Shown one piece after another: positions 45,910 through 56,737 of a stretch of 64,000 bases of DNA; positions within the stretch are counted from its first letter, which is position 1, and each line of letters opens with the position of its first letter. The notes below the pieces were generated by a model, which made no database searches, was not told the origin of the DNA, and saw only the letters and a program-made list of their open reading frames with translations. The position numbers and the translations under genes are program-made. The stretch spans positions 186,001 to 250,000 of the forward strand of contig NZ_JARXHY010000005.1 in the NCBI RefSeq assembly GCF_031127815.1. Reading direction: 5' to 3'. The DNA is from Pelagicoccus sp. SDUM812003 (GTDB lineage: Bacteria; Verrucomicrobiota; Verrucomicrobiia; Opitutales; Opitutaceae).

Positions 45910-48900
45910 ATGAATAGAAAAAACACCCCTAACTATCCCCGGTTTCGTACCGCGCTCGCGCTAGCATTGCTACTGCAGGCAGGTTCGACCGGCTTTGCCC
46001 AAGAGGAAGACGACGAAGAGATCTTCGAACTCTCTCCTTTTGAGGTAACCTCATCGGACGACGATATCGGTTACCACTCGGAAAACACCCTGATGGGTAC
46101 GCGCCTCAACAGCAATATCGGCGACCTTGCAGCGTCGATCACGCTGGTCACCAAGCAGCAGATGGAAGACACTGCGGCGGTCGACATCAACGACGTGTTC
46201 CTTTACGAAGCGAATACAGAAGGCGCCCACAACTACACTGCTTACCACGTCAACCGCGGCTACCTTAAGGATGAAGCTGCCGGTATTTCGCAGGACAACG
46301 GTACGGTCTACTCTCACGCCACTTCCAACCGTATCCGCGGTCTCGGAGCGGCTGACACCTCGCTGAACAACTACCCGACGATCAGCAGAGTTCCGTTCGA
46401 TACCTACAATACCAACTCGGTAGAAATCAACCGTGGTCCGAACTCCATGCTCTTCGGTATGGGTAGCCCAGCAGGTATCGTCAATCAGACCACCGCTTCC
46501 GCTATCATCGGCCAGGAGAGCTCGGAAATCAGCGCTCGCGTGGACAGCTTCGGTGGCTGGAGAGCAAGCGCTAGCCACAACCAAACCATCATCGAGGACA
46601 AGCTCGCCGTATTCGTGGCAGCCCTACATGATGAGCGTGGTTTCGAACGCAAGCCTTCCTACGACAAGACCGATCGTCAGTACCTCGCTTTCAGGTTCCA
46701 GCCAGCTGAGAACACCACCTTCCGCGCTAGCTTCGAAAACTACGAAAACGAGAGCCGTCGCCCGAACACCATCGCTCCTCGCGACACCATCACACCATGG
46801 CTCCAGTCCGGACGCCCTGTATGGGACAGCCGCCGCAAGATGATGGTCTATCTCGACAGTGGCAAGGAAGTCGGCCCGTACCTCTTCAATCGAGACGGCT
46901 GGGACTCCGAAACTGGGCCCTACGCAGGATACTCGGACGCCAACGTTACGAATCCAGACGGCGCCTACTACTATGGAGACAACGACCTCTGGAGAACCGA
47001 TTCCGCACTATTCATTGGCACAATTGGTCCGATGTCTGGAACCGCTACGATTCATGTTCAGCCAGACGGAACATACTCCGCGCGTGAAACGAATCTCTGG
47101 CGGGATCGCCCTGCGCCAGCTGATGTCGCTGAGGCCAATCTAGACGCCTACTGGAACACGCGTGAAACGCGCATGATGCAGACTATCGTTCCTTGGACGG
47201 ACGAGTTCTATCCAGGCGCCAGCACCATGAACCCCTTCTACCCAACCGGTCTCATCAATCCCGATGTGTACGATTGGTCCGAAGTCAATATCACCGCTCC
47301 AAACTTCCAGAGCCTCGATAACAAGACCTACAACTTCGAGTTCGAGCAAAAGCTTGCAGAGAATCTCTACTTCTCCGCCGGCTGGTTCCGTCAAGACGCT
47401 GATTCCCTCGAGAACAACCCGATCTCGAACACCAGCCCGACCACGGTCTCGCTCGACGTGAACATGTACCTGCCGGACGGTTCGGAGAATCCGAACTACC
47501 TGAAGCCGTTCATCGACGACTACCGCGCCGACGCCTTCACTCACCCTGAAGAGAACGAAACGCTTCGCGCCCAGATCGCCTACCAGTTCGACTTCACCGA
47601 TAGCGACAACTGGACCAAGTGGCTCGGTCAGCATCAGCTGATGGGACTGTACAGCGACAACGAACGCAACCGCTACGGCACACGCAGTCGTATCGCCTAC
47701 TTCGATGAGCCAAACGGCGGCTACCACTACGCCCACAGCCCTGAGCGTCGGGCGGAAATCAACGCCAACTACAGCCTTGGCGCCGACAACTCCGCGATCC
47801 GTCGCTACTACTACATCGGTGAGAACGCAAAGGTGACTCAAGGCAACTCGGGTATCGGAGCGGCAGGCTCACTCGAAAACTGGGGTACCGGAGGTCCAAC
47901 CGACTTCAACTTCGACACCTTCTTCTGGGAAAGCGATACCGGCGGCACCTGGAGAGACGTCCCGGTTGAAATCGGAACGGCGCTTTGGTGGCCAAGCACC
48001 AGCCGCAGCCAAATCGAAGTCGAATCGACCAGCGCGGCCCTGCAGAGTCGCTTCTGGGAAAGCCGCATCGTCACTACCCTCGGATTCCGCGAAGACAAGT
48101 ACGTCGGAAACTCCTACTGGGGCGGACGCGAGGAGCCAGGTTACGAAAACGGTCTTCCGATTGGTGGAACTGACTACTACTTCAACAACAACACCGGCAC
48201 CGAAGAGCTCTCTGGCAGCACCTCGACCCGCGGTATCGTGTTCAAGGTCACTGAAAACATCAGCTTGACCTACAACGAATCGGACAACTTCAACCCGCCA
48301 AATGGAAACTCCACCGACTTCTACGGCAATCCGCTCCCGAAGCCGACTGGTGAAGGCAAGGACTACGGTATCCGCTTCAAGCTGCTGGAAAACAAGCTCC
48401 ACGCCAGCTTCAACTGGTTCGAGACCACCTCGGCCAACGCTCGTGGCGTTCCAGGCGTATTCGTAGACCGCACCAACCGTATCGACTACAAGTTCATGTT
48501 CGCATGGGCCGAAAACGTCGTTCGTATCCGCGACGGCCAAGACCCAACGTCCGAAGATTGGCGCGATGGAGACATCTACCCGCTGACCGACGATCAGAGA
48601 GCTCGTATCTGGGACATCATCGGATTGGAAGAAGACTACTTCGACAATATCAACGTCCAGGGTACTCAGGACACCGAGGCCAAGGGCTTCGAGTTCCAGA
48701 TGGTATACAACCCGATCCCGAACTGGACCATGAAGCTGTCCGGAGGCAAGCAGAACACTTCCTTCAACAACGTCGCTCCACAATGGGAGCCATGGGCCAG
48801 CGCTCGCGAGGCCGTTTGGGCCAACGCCACTGCGACAGATATGGCTGAATCCTACACCCTCTTCAATGGAGAGGAGCTCAAGATTCGCAACTTCTGGACC

Positions 48901-49413
48901 GGCACGAACTACATCAGCGAACTAGACCCGGCCAGCAACAACGGCTGGTTCACCACTGCTGACTACTACCGTCTGACCGTTACCAACGAAATCGCGACTA
49001 TCCGTAACAAGGAAGGTCAGATCGTTCCAGGTCAGCGCGAATGGCGCGCCAACTTCCTCACGAACTACAAGTTCACCGACGGCAAGCTCAAGGGCTTCGG
49101 TATCGGTGGCAGCGCTCGTTGGGAAGAAGCGGCCGCGATCGGCAACTACGGAATCGTTGAGGAGGATGGCGTCATGCGCCAGCCGGACATCAGCCGTCCG
49201 ATCTACGGTGACTCCGAGTTCCACGTGGACTTCTGGGCTTCCTACGAAATGCCAATCGGCGAGGACAAGAACCTCAAGCTTCAGCTCAACGTTCGCGACG
49301 CCCTCGAAGACGGTGGTTTGCAGAAGGTTGCTGCCAACTTCGACGGTTCCGTCTACGGCTACCGCTACCTCGATCCACGTCAGATCTTCCTGACGACCAC
49401 GCTCGAGTTCTAG
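45910..49413 (+). CDS. TonB-dependent outer-membrane receptor
   Basis: 1167 residues. A signal peptide (cleavage near Ala30) is followed by an acidic stretch and ELSPFEVTS near 40-48, which looks like the TonB box typical of Opitutae receptors. The plug domain (about 60-230) includes GTRLNSNIGDLAASITLVTKQ and VEINRGPNSMLFGMGSPAGIVN. The remaining 900 residues alternate amphipathic strands and end in TTTLEF with a terminal Phe, as outer-membrane barrels do. There is no SusD gene and no anti-sigma-interacting STN domain. The neighbouring enzymes suggest an oligosaccharide ligand derived from pectin or arabinan. It is monocistronic, closed by the terminator at 49459. Confidence 0.95.
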   Translation: MNRKNTPNYPRFRTALALALLLQAGSTGFAQEEDDEEIFELSPFEVTSSDDDIGYHSENTLMGTRLNSNIGDLAASITLVTKQQMEDTAAVDINDVFLYEANTEGAHNYTAYHVNRGYLKDEAAGISQDNGTVYSHATSNRIRGLGAADTSLNNYPTISRVPFDTYNTNSVEINRGPNSMLFGMGSPAGIVNQTTASAIIGQESSEISARVDSFGGWRASASHNQTIIEDKLAVFVAALHDERGFERKPSYDKTDRQYLAFRFQPAENTTFRASFENYENESRRPNTIAPRDTITPWLQSGRPVWDSRRKMMVYLDSGKEVGPYLFNRDGWDSETGPYAGYSDANVTNPDGAYYYGDNDLWRTDSALFIGTIGPMSGTATIHVQPDGTYSARETNLWRDRPAPADVAEANLDAYWNTRETRMMQTIVPWTDEFYPGASTMNPFYPTGLINPDVYDWSEVNITAPNFQSLDNKTYNFEFEQKLAENLYFSAGWFRQDADSLENNPISNTSPTTVSLDVNMYLPDGSENPNYLKPFIDDYRADAFTHPEENETLRAQIAYQFDFTDSDNWTKWLGQHQLMGLYSDNERNRYGTRSRIAYFDEPNGGYHYAHSPERRAEINANYSLGADNSAIRRYYYIGENAKVTQGNSGIGAAGSLENWGTGGPTDFNFDTFFWESDTGGTWRDVPVEIGTALWWPSTSRSQIEVESTSAALQSRFWESRIVTTLGFREDKYVGNSYWGGREEPGYENGLPIGGTDYYFNNNTGTEELSGSTSTRGIVFKVTENISLTYNESDNFNPPNGNSTDFYGNPLPKPTGEGKDYGIRFKLLENKLHASFNWFETTSANARGVPGVFVDRTNRIDYKFMFAWAENVVRIRDGQDPTSEDWRDGDIYPLTDDQRARIWDIIGLEEDYFDNINVQGTQDTEAKGFEFQMVYNPIPNWTMKLSGGKQNTSFNNVAPQWEPWASAREAVWANATATDMAESYTLFNGEELKIRNFWTGTNYISELDPASNNGWFTTADYYRLTVTNEIATIRNKEGQIVPGQREWRANFLTNYKFTDGKLKGFGIGGSARWEEAAAIGNYGIVEEDGVMRQPDISRPIYGDSEFHVDFWASYEMPIGEDKNLKLQLNVRDALEDGGLQKVAANFDGSVYGYRYLDPRQIFLTTTLEF

Positions 49414-49458
49414 CACGATCCTCGTTTACGCACTATTGTTTGATTAGATTTGTTCATT

Positions 49459-49487
49459 GCCCCTCGCTTCGGCGAGGGGCTTTTTTT
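49459..49487 (+). terminator. Terminator of the TonB-dependent receptor gene
   Basis: GCCCCTCGC-TTCG-GCGAGGGGC, a perfect 9-bp stem with a UUCG tetraloop, followed by seven T residues. Confidence 0.95.
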
Positions 49488-49523
49488 GTCGTCGAAATGC
49501 GTCCGCGCCGTTGCTCGGATCTT

Positions 49524-49550
49524 CTGCAAGGCGGCGCGCTGAACCGCCGA
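49524..49550 (+). repeat. Dispersed palindromic repeat, divergent copy
   Basis: CTGCAAGGCGG then CGCGCTGA then ACCGCCG follows the layout of the family detailed at 56738-56875 (CTGTAGG, GC stem, GCGYYGA core, GC stem). It lies between two terminators in a gene-free spacer. It is the weakest match among the copies. Confidence 0.45.
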
Positions 49551-49603
49551 TTTCGACTCGGCCCGATCGAGTGTCGACTCGGCGCGGCGACCTGCAGCCA
49601 GCG

Positions 49604-49636
49604 CAAAAAAAAGCCCGACGGTTCACGCCGGGCTTT
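49604..49636 (-). terminator. Terminator of fucI
   Basis: On the minus strand AGCCCGGCG and CGTCGGGCT pair around a 5-nt loop, followed by eight T residues, about 24 bp beyond the fucI stop. Confidence 0.9.
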
Positions 49637-49659
49637 TCGCTTATAAACTCTTATTTGGA

Positions 49660-51462
49660 CTATCGATACAGCGGACCGTAGTTCGCGCAGGCACGGAAAT
49701 CAGCGCCTTCCAGGTCGGCTGTACCAAATGCCTTCCAGCTGCTTGGCCGCAAGATGCGTTCCTCATCCACGTTGTGCATGTACACGGGAATTCGCAGGAT
49801 GCTGGCAAGGGTTATGAATCGGTGGCCGACATGGCCGCTGCAGAACGCTCCGTGGTTGGCGCCCCAGCTGTTCATCACTTCATAGCAACTCCGAAACGCG
49901 CCTTCGCCTGTTAAACGTGGAGCGAACCAAGTGGTGGGCCAGGTCGGATTCGTGCGCTCGTCCAAGGCAGCGTGAGCAGTCTCAGGCAACTCAACGGTCC
50001 AGCCTTCCACAAGCTGCAGCGCCGGGCCAAGCCCTTTGATCAGATTGATCCGCGCCATGGTCACCGGCATGCCTCCTCGCGTGCAGTAGCGCGTGCTCCA
50101 ACCACCGCCCGGAAAGTACTCCGTGATCGATGGATGCCAGGTGGTCGCTTTCAGACAAGCCTCCACCTCGCTGTCATCGATTTCCCAATACGGCTTCATG
50201 GTGGGGTTTCCATCCGCGTCGCTTTGCTGGCCACTGCCATCCAAGGCTGCCGGCCCCGAGTTGATGAGATGCAAGATGCCGTCGCTTGCTTTTCCGTCCA
50301 AGACATACCCCGTCACCCGCTTCACCGCCTCCGGGCTCCAGTAGGTGCGCACGTCGGCGAAGACTTGAGCGGTATTGGTGAGCAAGTGACCGAACAGCAT
50401 CGTGGCTCCGTTCAAAGCATCGTTTTCGGTGGCCACGATATACGGAGCGCGCCTGCCGTTCCAATCGAAGGACGTGTTTAAGATAGCCTCCATGAAATCG
50501 CCGTTTGGGAAATAGTCGGTCCACTGGCGCTGTCCTTGAAAACCGCTCGCAATGGCCCCGTGTCCTTGGGCTTGCTCCGGAAAGCCGAGTTTCGCGAGAC
50601 GAGGATTCCCCACCATCAGATCACGCGCGATCAGCGCCATCTTGACCGAATCCTGCCATTCGCTGTCGAGGGCTTCGCGACTTCTGGTTTTATCGGGCGC
50701 GTTGTAGTCGGCGCCTTCGAGGCAGTTTTCTTTCGCCCAAGCAAGAGCCCGTTCGTATTCATCCTGATCATACAATCCAACCTTCATGCGACCGGCGAAC
50801 TCCGCCATGTCAATCGTCTCCACCCGCATGCCCAGATAGGACTCCCAGAAGTCGGAATCGACCATCGATCCCGCAATGCCCATGGACGTGCCTCCCATCG
50901 AAAGATAAGAGCGCCCTCGCATCAGGGCCACCGCCAGGCCTGCTCGGCAAAACTCGACGATCTTGTCCTTCACATCATCCGGAATGCAGTCGTCGCTCGC
51001 TTCCTGCACCTCCCGTCCATAGATGCCAAAGGCGGGCAGGCCCTTTTGAGCGTGGCCCGCAAGCGTGGCGGCTAGATAAACCGCTCCCGGCCGCTCGGTG
51101 CCATTGAAGCCCCAAACCGCCTTGGGCAGGGTGGGATCCATGTCCATGGTTTCCGAGCCGTAGGCCCAGCAGGGCGTGACGGTGAGTGAAACGCCGACCC
51201 GCTCCTTGCGAAAGACTTCCGCGCAGGCCTGAGCCTCCGCCACCCCACCGATGCAGGTGGGAGCGATCACGCACTGCACAGGAGAGCCGTCCGGATAGCG
51301 CAGCTCTTCACTCAACAGCTTCGCCACGAGCTCAGCCTGTTTCTGGGTTTGCTCTTCCAGGCTTTCCCGAACGCCGCCATAGCGACCATCGATCGCTGGG
51401 CGGATGCCGATACGGGGCAGATTCTGAAAAGCGTTCACGGTTGGGGATGCTTCAAGGGGCAT
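49660..51462 (-). CDS. fucI: L-fucose isomerase
   Basis: A 600-residue cytoplasmic Mn-dependent enzyme that converts L-fucose to L-fuculose (EC 5.3.1.25; also D-arabinose). The chain follows E. coli FucI throughout: [25 protein letters not shown] at the start, [19 protein letters not shown] and the preceding [13 protein letters not shown], which carry the metal-binding Glu and Asp, and [16 protein letters not shown], which carries the metal-binding His. The length matches the family. It has its own terminator. An AraC regulator is divergent 80 bp away, with the short dyad TGATT-CGA-AATCA at 51481-51493 between them. No fuculokinase or fuculose-phosphate aldolase is in the window. Confidence 0.96.
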   Translation of the reverse strand: MPLEASPTVNAFQNLPRIGIRPAIDGRYGGVRESLEEQTQKQAELVAKLLSEELRYPDGSPVQCVIAPTCIGGVAEAQACAEVFRKERVGVSLTVTPCWAYGSETMDMDPTLPKAVWGFNGTERPGAVYLAATLAGHAQKGLPAFGIYGREVQEASDDCIPDDVKDKIVEFCRAGLAVALMRGRSYLSMGGTSMGIAGSMVDSDFWESYLGMRVETIDMAEFAGRMKVGLYDQDEYERALAWAKENCLEGADYNAPDKTRSREALDSEWQDSVKMALIARDLMVGNPRLAKLGFPEQAQGHGAIASGFQGQRQWTDYFPNGDFMEAILNTSFDWNGRRAPYIVATENDALNGATMLFGHLLTNTAQVFADVRTYWSPEAVKRVTGYVLDGKASDGILHLINSGPAALDGSGQQSDADGNPTMKPYWEIDDSEVEACLKATTWHPSITEYFPGGGWSTRYCTRGGMPVTMARINLIKGLGPALQLVEGWTVELPETAHAALDERTNPTWPTTWFAPRLTGEGAFRSCYEVMNSWGANHGAFCSGHVGHRFITLASILRIPVYMHNVDEERILRPSSWKAFGTADLEGADFRACANYGPLYR

Positions 51463-51542
51463 GTCAGGAGTTTCTCAAATTGATTCGAAATCAGGAATAG
51501 TCATTCCTTGCATACCTGCCAATTTCTGATCTTTCTTGCTTT

Positions 51543-52409
51543 GTGCTTCTGACCAAAGGCCAACGCAGCCCCGTCGAGTTCGCGACCAAGGTCGCGGAGT
51601 CCCGGTATTTCTGCGTCCCTAGCAAACACAGCCGCGACGAGTTCGTCTACCTTGGAGGATTCGAGAAATGCGAGCGCGACTTTCTGCTGGAACGCGATAC
51701 CTTTCCATTCTTAACCTTGGAGCTCATCACCAGCGGCAGCGGATCACTTTCCTTGGGGGATAGAAAACACCAGGCGAGCCCTGGCATGTGCTTCTGCGGC
51801 GGTCCGGACATCGCCTTCCAGCTTCAATCGGACAACAAGGATCCACTGGAGAAGTTTTTCATCGTCTTCGGTCGCGACGCCTTCCCAGCGCGCACCCACC
51901 CTAAAGAATTGTATCCAGGTTGCGTATACCAGGGCGTGGATCCGATGGTGCTTCGAAAATGGGGCGAGCTCATATTGGAGGAAGGCATCTCACAATCCTC
52001 GCGCTGCTCGGAAAACGTCTCCTCGCTGATCGACGTGCTTATCCGCAAGATCAGCGACGATGCTGAGGAATCGCTGCCCGCCCAAGGGACCGACGCTCTG
52101 GTCGCGAAAGCCCTACGCGTCATCGACAGCGGCTTTCAAACCATTCGCAGCGCTCAAGAGCTCGCCGACCTGCTCGGCGTCTCCCCCGAGCACCTTTGCC
52201 GCGCCTTTCGCCGCAGTCAGCACGCCACTCCCTATCAGGTGCTGACGCGGCGCAAGATGGCCCATGCCTGCACGTTGCTCAAACTCAGCCCGCTCACCAT
52301 CCAGGAAATCGCCGACTCTGTGGGCTTCAGTGACGCCTTTCATTTCTCGCGGGCCTTCAAGAAGCAATACGGCATGCCGCCCAGCGGGATGCGCCGCAGT
52401 GTGAAATAG
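51543..52409 (+). CDS. AraC-family transcriptional regulator
   Basis: 288 residues starting at GTG 51543. The N-terminal half is a cupin-like sensing domain (FPFLTLELITSGSGSLSLGDRKHQASPGMCFCGGPD). The C-terminal half has the two AraC helix-turn-helix motifs: SAQELADLLGVSPEHLCRAFRRSQHATPYQVLTRRKMAHACTLLKL split over two helices, and IQEIADSVGFSDAFHFSRAFKKQYGMPPSGMRR. It sits between fucI and fucU-fucP and is divergent from fucI, so it probably activates fucose genes in response to fucose or fuculose. That assignment is contextual. Confidence 0.88.
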   Translation: MLLTKGQRSPVEFATKVAESRYFCVPSKHSRDEFVYLGGFEKCERDFLLERDTFPFLTLELITSGSGSLSLGDRKHQASPGMCFCGGPDIAFQLQSDNKDPLEKFFIVFGRDAFPARTHPKELYPGCVYQGVDPMVLRKWGELILEEGISQSSRCSENVSSLIDVLIRKISDDAEESLPAQGTDALVAKALRVIDSGFQTIRSAQELADLLGVSPEHLCRAFRRSQHATPYQVLTRRKMAHACTLLKLSPLTIQEIADSVGFSDAFHFSRAFKKQYGMPPSGMRRSVK

Positions 52410-52435
52410 AGATCCCCGCCGAAAACAATCCCCTT

Positions 52436-52462
52436 CTGTATGGCGGGGCGTTGACCCGCCAC
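52436..52462 (+). repeat. Dispersed palindromic repeat copy
   Basis: CTGTATGGCGGGGCG-TTG-ACCCGCCAC lies between the convergent ends of the AraC and fucU genes. It aligns with the reverse complement of the 35-bp units at 56738. GGCGGG/CCCGCC forms the hairpin, and an upstream CCCCGCC (52414-52420) can pair alternatively. Confidence 0.7.
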
Positions 52463-52526
52463 TCTGGCTTGTCACCTCAATGCGGCGACCCTCAGAGCCT
52501 CATTTGCAATCGTAGTTATTTCTCGC

Positions 52527-52961
52527 CTACGCGACCGGCGTCACACCCTTTTTTACCAGAATGTTTCCGTACTTCGCCAACTCGCCAGTCATGACCACTG
52601 CGAACGCGCTCTTGGCTCGTTCGTAAAATGCGAAGCGATCGATTCGCTCCGGAGCCAAGGCGTTGGGATGGCTTTTTCTCACCGCGGCAAGGTAGCGCGC
52701 TTCCACCGCTGGCTCGAGCTGGTCACCCTCCACAGCGCTCATCATGGCCAGCGGGCGTTCCACGTATTGGTCCAAGGCCAGCAATGGCATTACTCCCTCC
52801 AGCAGCGCGGCGATGGGCAAGCCATCCGCCCTCAACACCGGGGGCCCCAAGCTGTGCCCGGGGAAATGGGCGTCCGCGAAGACGATTTCATCGCCATGCC
52901 CCATGCGATGCAGGGCGGCCAGCAATTCGGGAGAAACGAGCGGAGAGATTCCTATCAGCAT
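52527..52961 (-). CDS. fucU: L-fucose mutarotase (RbsD/FucU family)
   Basis: 144 residues from the ATG at 52961; the frame runs further upstream into fucP and those residues are not real. RbsD/FucU signature: [34 protein letters not shown], with the family His (HRMGHGD) and Asp. It interconverts alpha and beta anomers of L-fucose so that the isomerase gets its preferred form. It ends with [21 protein letters not shown], as in FucU. It starts 20 bp after the fucP stop and must be co-transcribed. Confidence 0.94.
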   Translation of the reverse strand: MLIGISPLVSPELLAALHRMGHGDEIVFADAHFPGHSLGPPVLRADGLPIAALLEGVMPLLALDQYVERPLAMMSAVEGDQLEPAVEARYLAAVRKSHPNALAPERIDRFAFYERAKSAFAVVMTGELAKYGNILVKKGVTPVA

Positions 52962-52981
52962 TTTGAATACAATAGCTAAAG

Positions 52982-54412
52982 CTAAGCTGCGCTTCGATTG
53001 GCGCTCTTGCCAATCAACCGCTGGGCGAAGAAGCCGTAGAGAGCGATGATCACGAAGCAAACCAAGGGCAAGACGAAGGAAACGCGAACCGACTCCAGCA
53101 TACGCCCCCCGATCTCCATTCCCTCGCCATCGATCAAGGCTCCCTGCCAATTCGGCATGAGAGCTCCCCCCACGATCGCGAAGATCAGGCCTGCCGAGCC
53201 GAGCTTGGCGTCATTGGGCGTCAGCCCGTCCAAGGCGATGCCGTAGATGGTGGGAAACATAAGCGACATGCATCCCGAGACGCCCACCAGACAGTAGAGG
53301 CCCGGCATTCCATGAAGAAAGATGGCTCCGAGAATCAAGCAGCAGGCGCCGACGGCCAAGCAGCCGAGCAGCAAGCCAGGCTGCAGGAAGCGTAGCAAAA
53401 AGGTGCAGATGAATCGGCTGGTGAGAAACAGCACCATGGCCACGATGTTGTAGTTTTGCGCTTGGGCCGCAGACAGTCCCACCAAGGTCATCCCGTAGTG
53501 GATGATGAAGGTCCAGCACATGATCTGCGCCCCGACATAAAAGGTCTGGGCGACCACTCCTCCGAGATACCTGAAGTTGCAGAGATGCCGCACAAGAGGA
53601 CCGAGGGCCAACTGCTCCTTCTCCTCGCCCATGTCAGGCAGTTTGGATACAGCGAAAATCGCGAAGATGATCGCCACGACGCAAGCGATGGCGATGTACG
53701 GCATGGTGACGACGCCCAAGTCGTGCGACACGATTTCCTGATAGGCTTCCGGGTTCGCTTGGGTGAAGGTTTCCCACGCCTCGTTAATTCTTCCATCAAC
53801 CTCGCTAGGCAGCATTTCAGCGTACTCCGGGTGGGCTTCCCGTTCCACGTTTCGAAATTCCGCCACCTGCAGGCTGGGCAGCACGAACATGCTCGCGACC
53901 ACCATGCCGGTGAGCGAACCCATCGGGTTGAAGGCTTGGGCGAGGTTCAAGCGCTGCGTGGCGGTGCGGGAGTCTCCCAAGGCCAAGACGTACGGATTGG
54001 CGCTGGTCTCCAGAAACGCCAGCCCGAAGGTCAGCACGTAAAAACCCACCAGGAATACGTTGAAGCTCATGAAATGGCTGGCCGGCAAGGTCAGCAACGC
54101 CCCGATCGCGTACAGACCCAGGCCGATCAGGATGCCGGATTTGTAGGAGATTTTACGAATCACCAAGGCCGCTGGGATGGCCATGGTCGCGTAGCCCCCG
54201 TAAAACGCCCGCTGCACCCAGGCGCTTTGCTCGTTGCTGATGATGAAGATCTCCTTGAAGGCCCGCACCAAGGGGTTCGTCACGTCGTTGGCGAAGCCCC
54301 ATAAGGCGAAGAGCGTGGTGACCAGGATAAATGGGTAGATGAATTGGGCAGGCACCACGCGAGGCTTAGCTGCAGTTTCTGCGTCAGGACGAGGCGGAGG
54401 GGCGATCGACAT
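52982..54412 (-). CDS. fucP: L-fucose:H+ symporter
   Basis: 476 residues from the ATG at 54412; an upstream extension of the open frame is Arg/Ser/Pro-rich and unlikely. Twelve hydrophobic helices of the MFS FucP branch. [23 protein letters not shown] near residue 30-50 contains the Asp-Asn motif used in proton/fucose binding (Asp46 in E. coli). [18 protein letters not shown] with the family Glu and Asn, and [13 protein letters not shown], follow. It imports L-fucose across the inner membrane. Forms an operon with fucU; with fucI and the AraC gene this is a compact L-fucose uptake locus. Confidence 0.94.
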   Translation of the reverse strand: MSIAPPPRPDAETAAKPRVVPAQFIYPFILVTTLFALWGFANDVTNPLVRAFKEIFIISNEQSAWVQRAFYGGYATMAIPAALVIRKISYKSGILIGLGLYAIGALLTLPASHFMSFNVFLVGFYVLTFGLAFLETSANPYVLALGDSRTATQRLNLAQAFNPMGSLTGMVVASMFVLPSLQVAEFRNVEREAHPEYAEMLPSEVDGRINEAWETFTQANPEAYQEIVSHDLGVVTMPYIAIACVVAIIFAIFAVSKLPDMGEEKEQLALGPLVRHLCNFRYLGGVVAQTFYVGAQIMCWTFIIHYGMTLVGLSAAQAQNYNIVAMVLFLTSRFICTFLLRFLQPGLLLGCLAVGACCLILGAIFLHGMPGLYCLVGVSGCMSLMFPTIYGIALDGLTPNDAKLGSAGLIFAIVGGALMPNWQGALIDGEGMEIGGRMLESVRVSFVLPLVCFVIIALYGFFAQRLIGKSANRSAA

Positions 54413-54738
54413 ATCGGTATTTCGGGGCTTCTTGGTGGTAGGGAAAAGGGACTTTCGCGATCCCAGCGGGATGCTGCGTCGGGGCGAGGGCGAAAAGCGG
54501 GGGGTCCTCCGCGAGGGCAACTGGGAAAACGATTAAAAAAAAGGGGGGGCGACGCTCCATCAAGACTATCCGAATTGCCCCGCGAATGGAATAGCCGCTT
54601 TTGACCTGGGCATGGACAAATTTGCTTCCGCGAGCTTTGCGCCATTATGTAGAAGAATGCCCCGATAGGCGCTATCCGCTCTTGCCAAACGAAGAAACTC
54701 GCTGCATTCGTTGCCGCTTTTGCCACCAAGGACCATCC
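54413..54738. other. Divergent intergenic region, fucP / typA
   Basis: 326 bp with no supported gene. An A8-G7 homopolymer run occurs at about 54534-54547. I see no convincing promoter hexamers. The typA frame is open across the right half, but the ATG at 54739 has the only good ribosome-binding site (AAGGA). Confidence 0.4.
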
Positions 54739-56547
54739 ATGAAACGCAACGACGACATTCGCAACATCGCCATCATCGCCCACGTCGACCACGGGAAAAC
54801 CACGCTCGTCGACCGGCTCATGCAGGAAGGCGGAGTCTACCGCGAAAATCAAGCGGTGGCGGAGCGGGCCATGGACTCCATGGACTTGGAGCGCGAAAAA
54901 GGCATCACCATCAAGGCCAAGAACACTTCCGTGCACTGGCGTGGCAAGACCATCAATATCGTGGACACCCCGGGGCACGCCGACTTCGGCGGCGAAGTCG
55001 AGCGCGTGATGAAGATGGTGGACGGCGTGCTGCTACTGGTGGACGCCAAGGACGGACCGCAGGCTCAGACCCGTTTCGTGCTGCGCAAGGCCCTCAGCCA
55101 CGGGCTCAAGCCCATCGTGGTCATCAACAAGCTGGACCGCGAACACGCCGACCCGCACCGCGTGCACGACCTGGTGCTGGAGCTCTTCCTCGCTCTCGAC
55201 GCGGACGAGGACCAGTTCAACGCTCCCTTCATCTACGGCTCCGCCAAAAACGGGTTCGCGGTTCGCGATCTTGACGACGAGCGCAAGGACATGACTCCAC
55301 TTTTCGAGACCATTCTCGAACACATTCCCGCCCCCGAAGCGGACACCGACGGCGAGTTCAAGATGCTGGTTTCCAACATCGACTGGGACGACTACGTAGG
55401 CCGCGTGGCCATCGGCAAGATCCTCAGCGGCAAGGTCGCGAAAGGCAACACCATCTACCGCGTGAAGGAAGACGGCTCCCGCGAGCGCATCAAGGTCACC
55501 AAGGTGTTCGAATACAGCGGCATGGCCTCCAGCGAGTCCATCGAGGGCTTCGCCGGCACGATCGTGGGCGTGGCGGGATTCGAGGAAGTGGATATCGGCG
55601 AAACGCTCTGCAAGACCGAATCCCAGGAGCCCCTTCCCTTCATGGAGATCGACCCGCCGACCATCATGATGCAATTCGCGGTCAACGATGGTCCATTGGC
55701 AGGCCGCGACGGCAAGCTTGTCACTTCCCGCCAGATTCGCGAGCGCCTGATGCGCGAGATGAAGACCAATATCTCCATCCTGGTGGAAGACGGCGAGACC
55801 AGCGGCGTGTTCAACGTTTCCGCCCGCGGCGCCATGCAGATCGCGGTGCTAGTCGAAACCATGCGCCGCGAAGGCTACGAAGTGCTGGTTTCCCGCCCCA
55901 CCGTCATCACCAAGAAGGTCGACGACGTGACTTGCGAGCCGTTCGAAACCCTCTGGATCGAGCTGCCGGAAGACTGCATGGGCGGCATCATGGAAAACCT
56001 CAACAACCGCCGCGGCATCATGACCAACATGGAGACCCGCAACGGCATCGTCTTCATCGAGATGGAAATCCCCACCCGAGGCATCATCGGTTTCGAAATC
56101 GACCTGGTGAACGCCACCAGCGGACACGGCATCATGTCGCATCTTTTCCTCGAGTACCGCCCCATGGTTGGCGAAATCGTCACCCGCAAGACCGGCACCC
56201 TCGTCTCCATGGACAACGGAAAAACCACCGCCTACTCGCTGGCGGCCCTGGAAGACCGCGGCAAGCTCTTCGTCGGCGCCGGGGCCGAAGTCTACGAAGG
56301 CATGATCGTGGGCGAAAACCCGCGCCAGGGCGAGATCCCGGTCAATCCGACCAAGGCCAAGCAGCTGACCAACTTCCGCTCGCAAGGCGAAGGAAAGGGC
56401 ATCCAGCTCAGCCCGCCGATCCAGTTTTCGCTGGAACGCTCCATCGAATACATCGCTAACGACGAATTCGTGGAAGCGACGCCCAGCCACATCCGGCTGC
56501 GCAAGCGCATCCTCAACGCCACCCTGCGCAAGCGGGCAGCGCGCTAG
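54739..56547 (+). CDS. typA: Ribosome-associated GTPase TypA/BipA
   Basis: 602 residues from the ATG at 54739, preceded by AAGGA at 7-nt spacing. Translational GTPase with G1 [10 protein letters not shown] (residues 15-24), the G2 Thr in [13 protein letters not shown]3 DTPGHADF and G4 NKLD. The C-terminal domain V and the BipA-specific end ([37 protein letters not shown]) are complete. BipA binds the ribosomal A-site and helps 50S assembly and cold or stress adaptation. The length is within the family range. Confidence 0.97.
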   Translation: MKRNDDIRNIAIIAHVDHGKTTLVDRLMQEGGVYRENQAVAERAMDSMDLEREKGITIKAKNTSVHWRGKTINIVDTPGHADFGGEVERVMKMVDGVLLLVDAKDGPQAQTRFVLRKALSHGLKPIVVINKLDREHADPHRVHDLVLELFLALDADEDQFNAPFIYGSAKNGFAVRDLDDERKDMTPLFETILEHIPAPEADTDGEFKMLVSNIDWDDYVGRVAIGKILSGKVAKGNTIYRVKEDGSRERIKVTKVFEYSGMASSESIEGFAGTIVGVAGFEEVDIGETLCKTESQEPLPFMEIDPPTIMMQFAVNDGPLAGRDGKLVTSRQIRERLMREMKTNISILVEDGETSGVFNVSARGAMQIAVLVETMRREGYEVLVSRPTVITKKVDDVTCEPFETLWIELPEDCMGGIMENLNNRRGIMTNMETRNGIVFIEMEIPTRGIIGFEIDLVNATSGHGIMSHLFLEYRPMVGEIVTRKTGTLVSMDNGKTTAYSLAALEDRGKLFVGAGAEVYEGMIVGENPRQGEIPVNPTKAKQLTNFRSQGEGKGIQLSPPIQFSLERSIEYIANDEFVEATPSHIRLRKRILNATLRKRAAR

Positions 56548-56737
56548 AGTAGCGCAAGGCAGATTAGCTACATAGCTGCGTTCGAGAGCGACGCCGTCAG
56601 GGAAGGCGCGTCTCCATCGATTTCCATAGCGGCGTTGTCTTCGAGTGTCGTCGAGCACTCGCTCCTCGGTACTGCGAAACGCGCTCAATCCTCTGCGGCT
56701 GGGCAGGCGAGCGTCTCGCTCGACTTCGCTAACGGGA
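56548..56737. other. Spacer between typA and the repeat block
   Basis: Together with the repeats that follow, this gives 335 gene-free bases after typA. This first part shows no ORF, terminator with T-run or other structure I can support. Confidence 0.4.

Noticed and set aside
52962-53150. N-terminal extension of fucU
   Set aside because: The extra 63 codons lie mostly inside fucP in another frame and lack similarity to RbsD/FucU proteins, which begin at the ATG at 52961.
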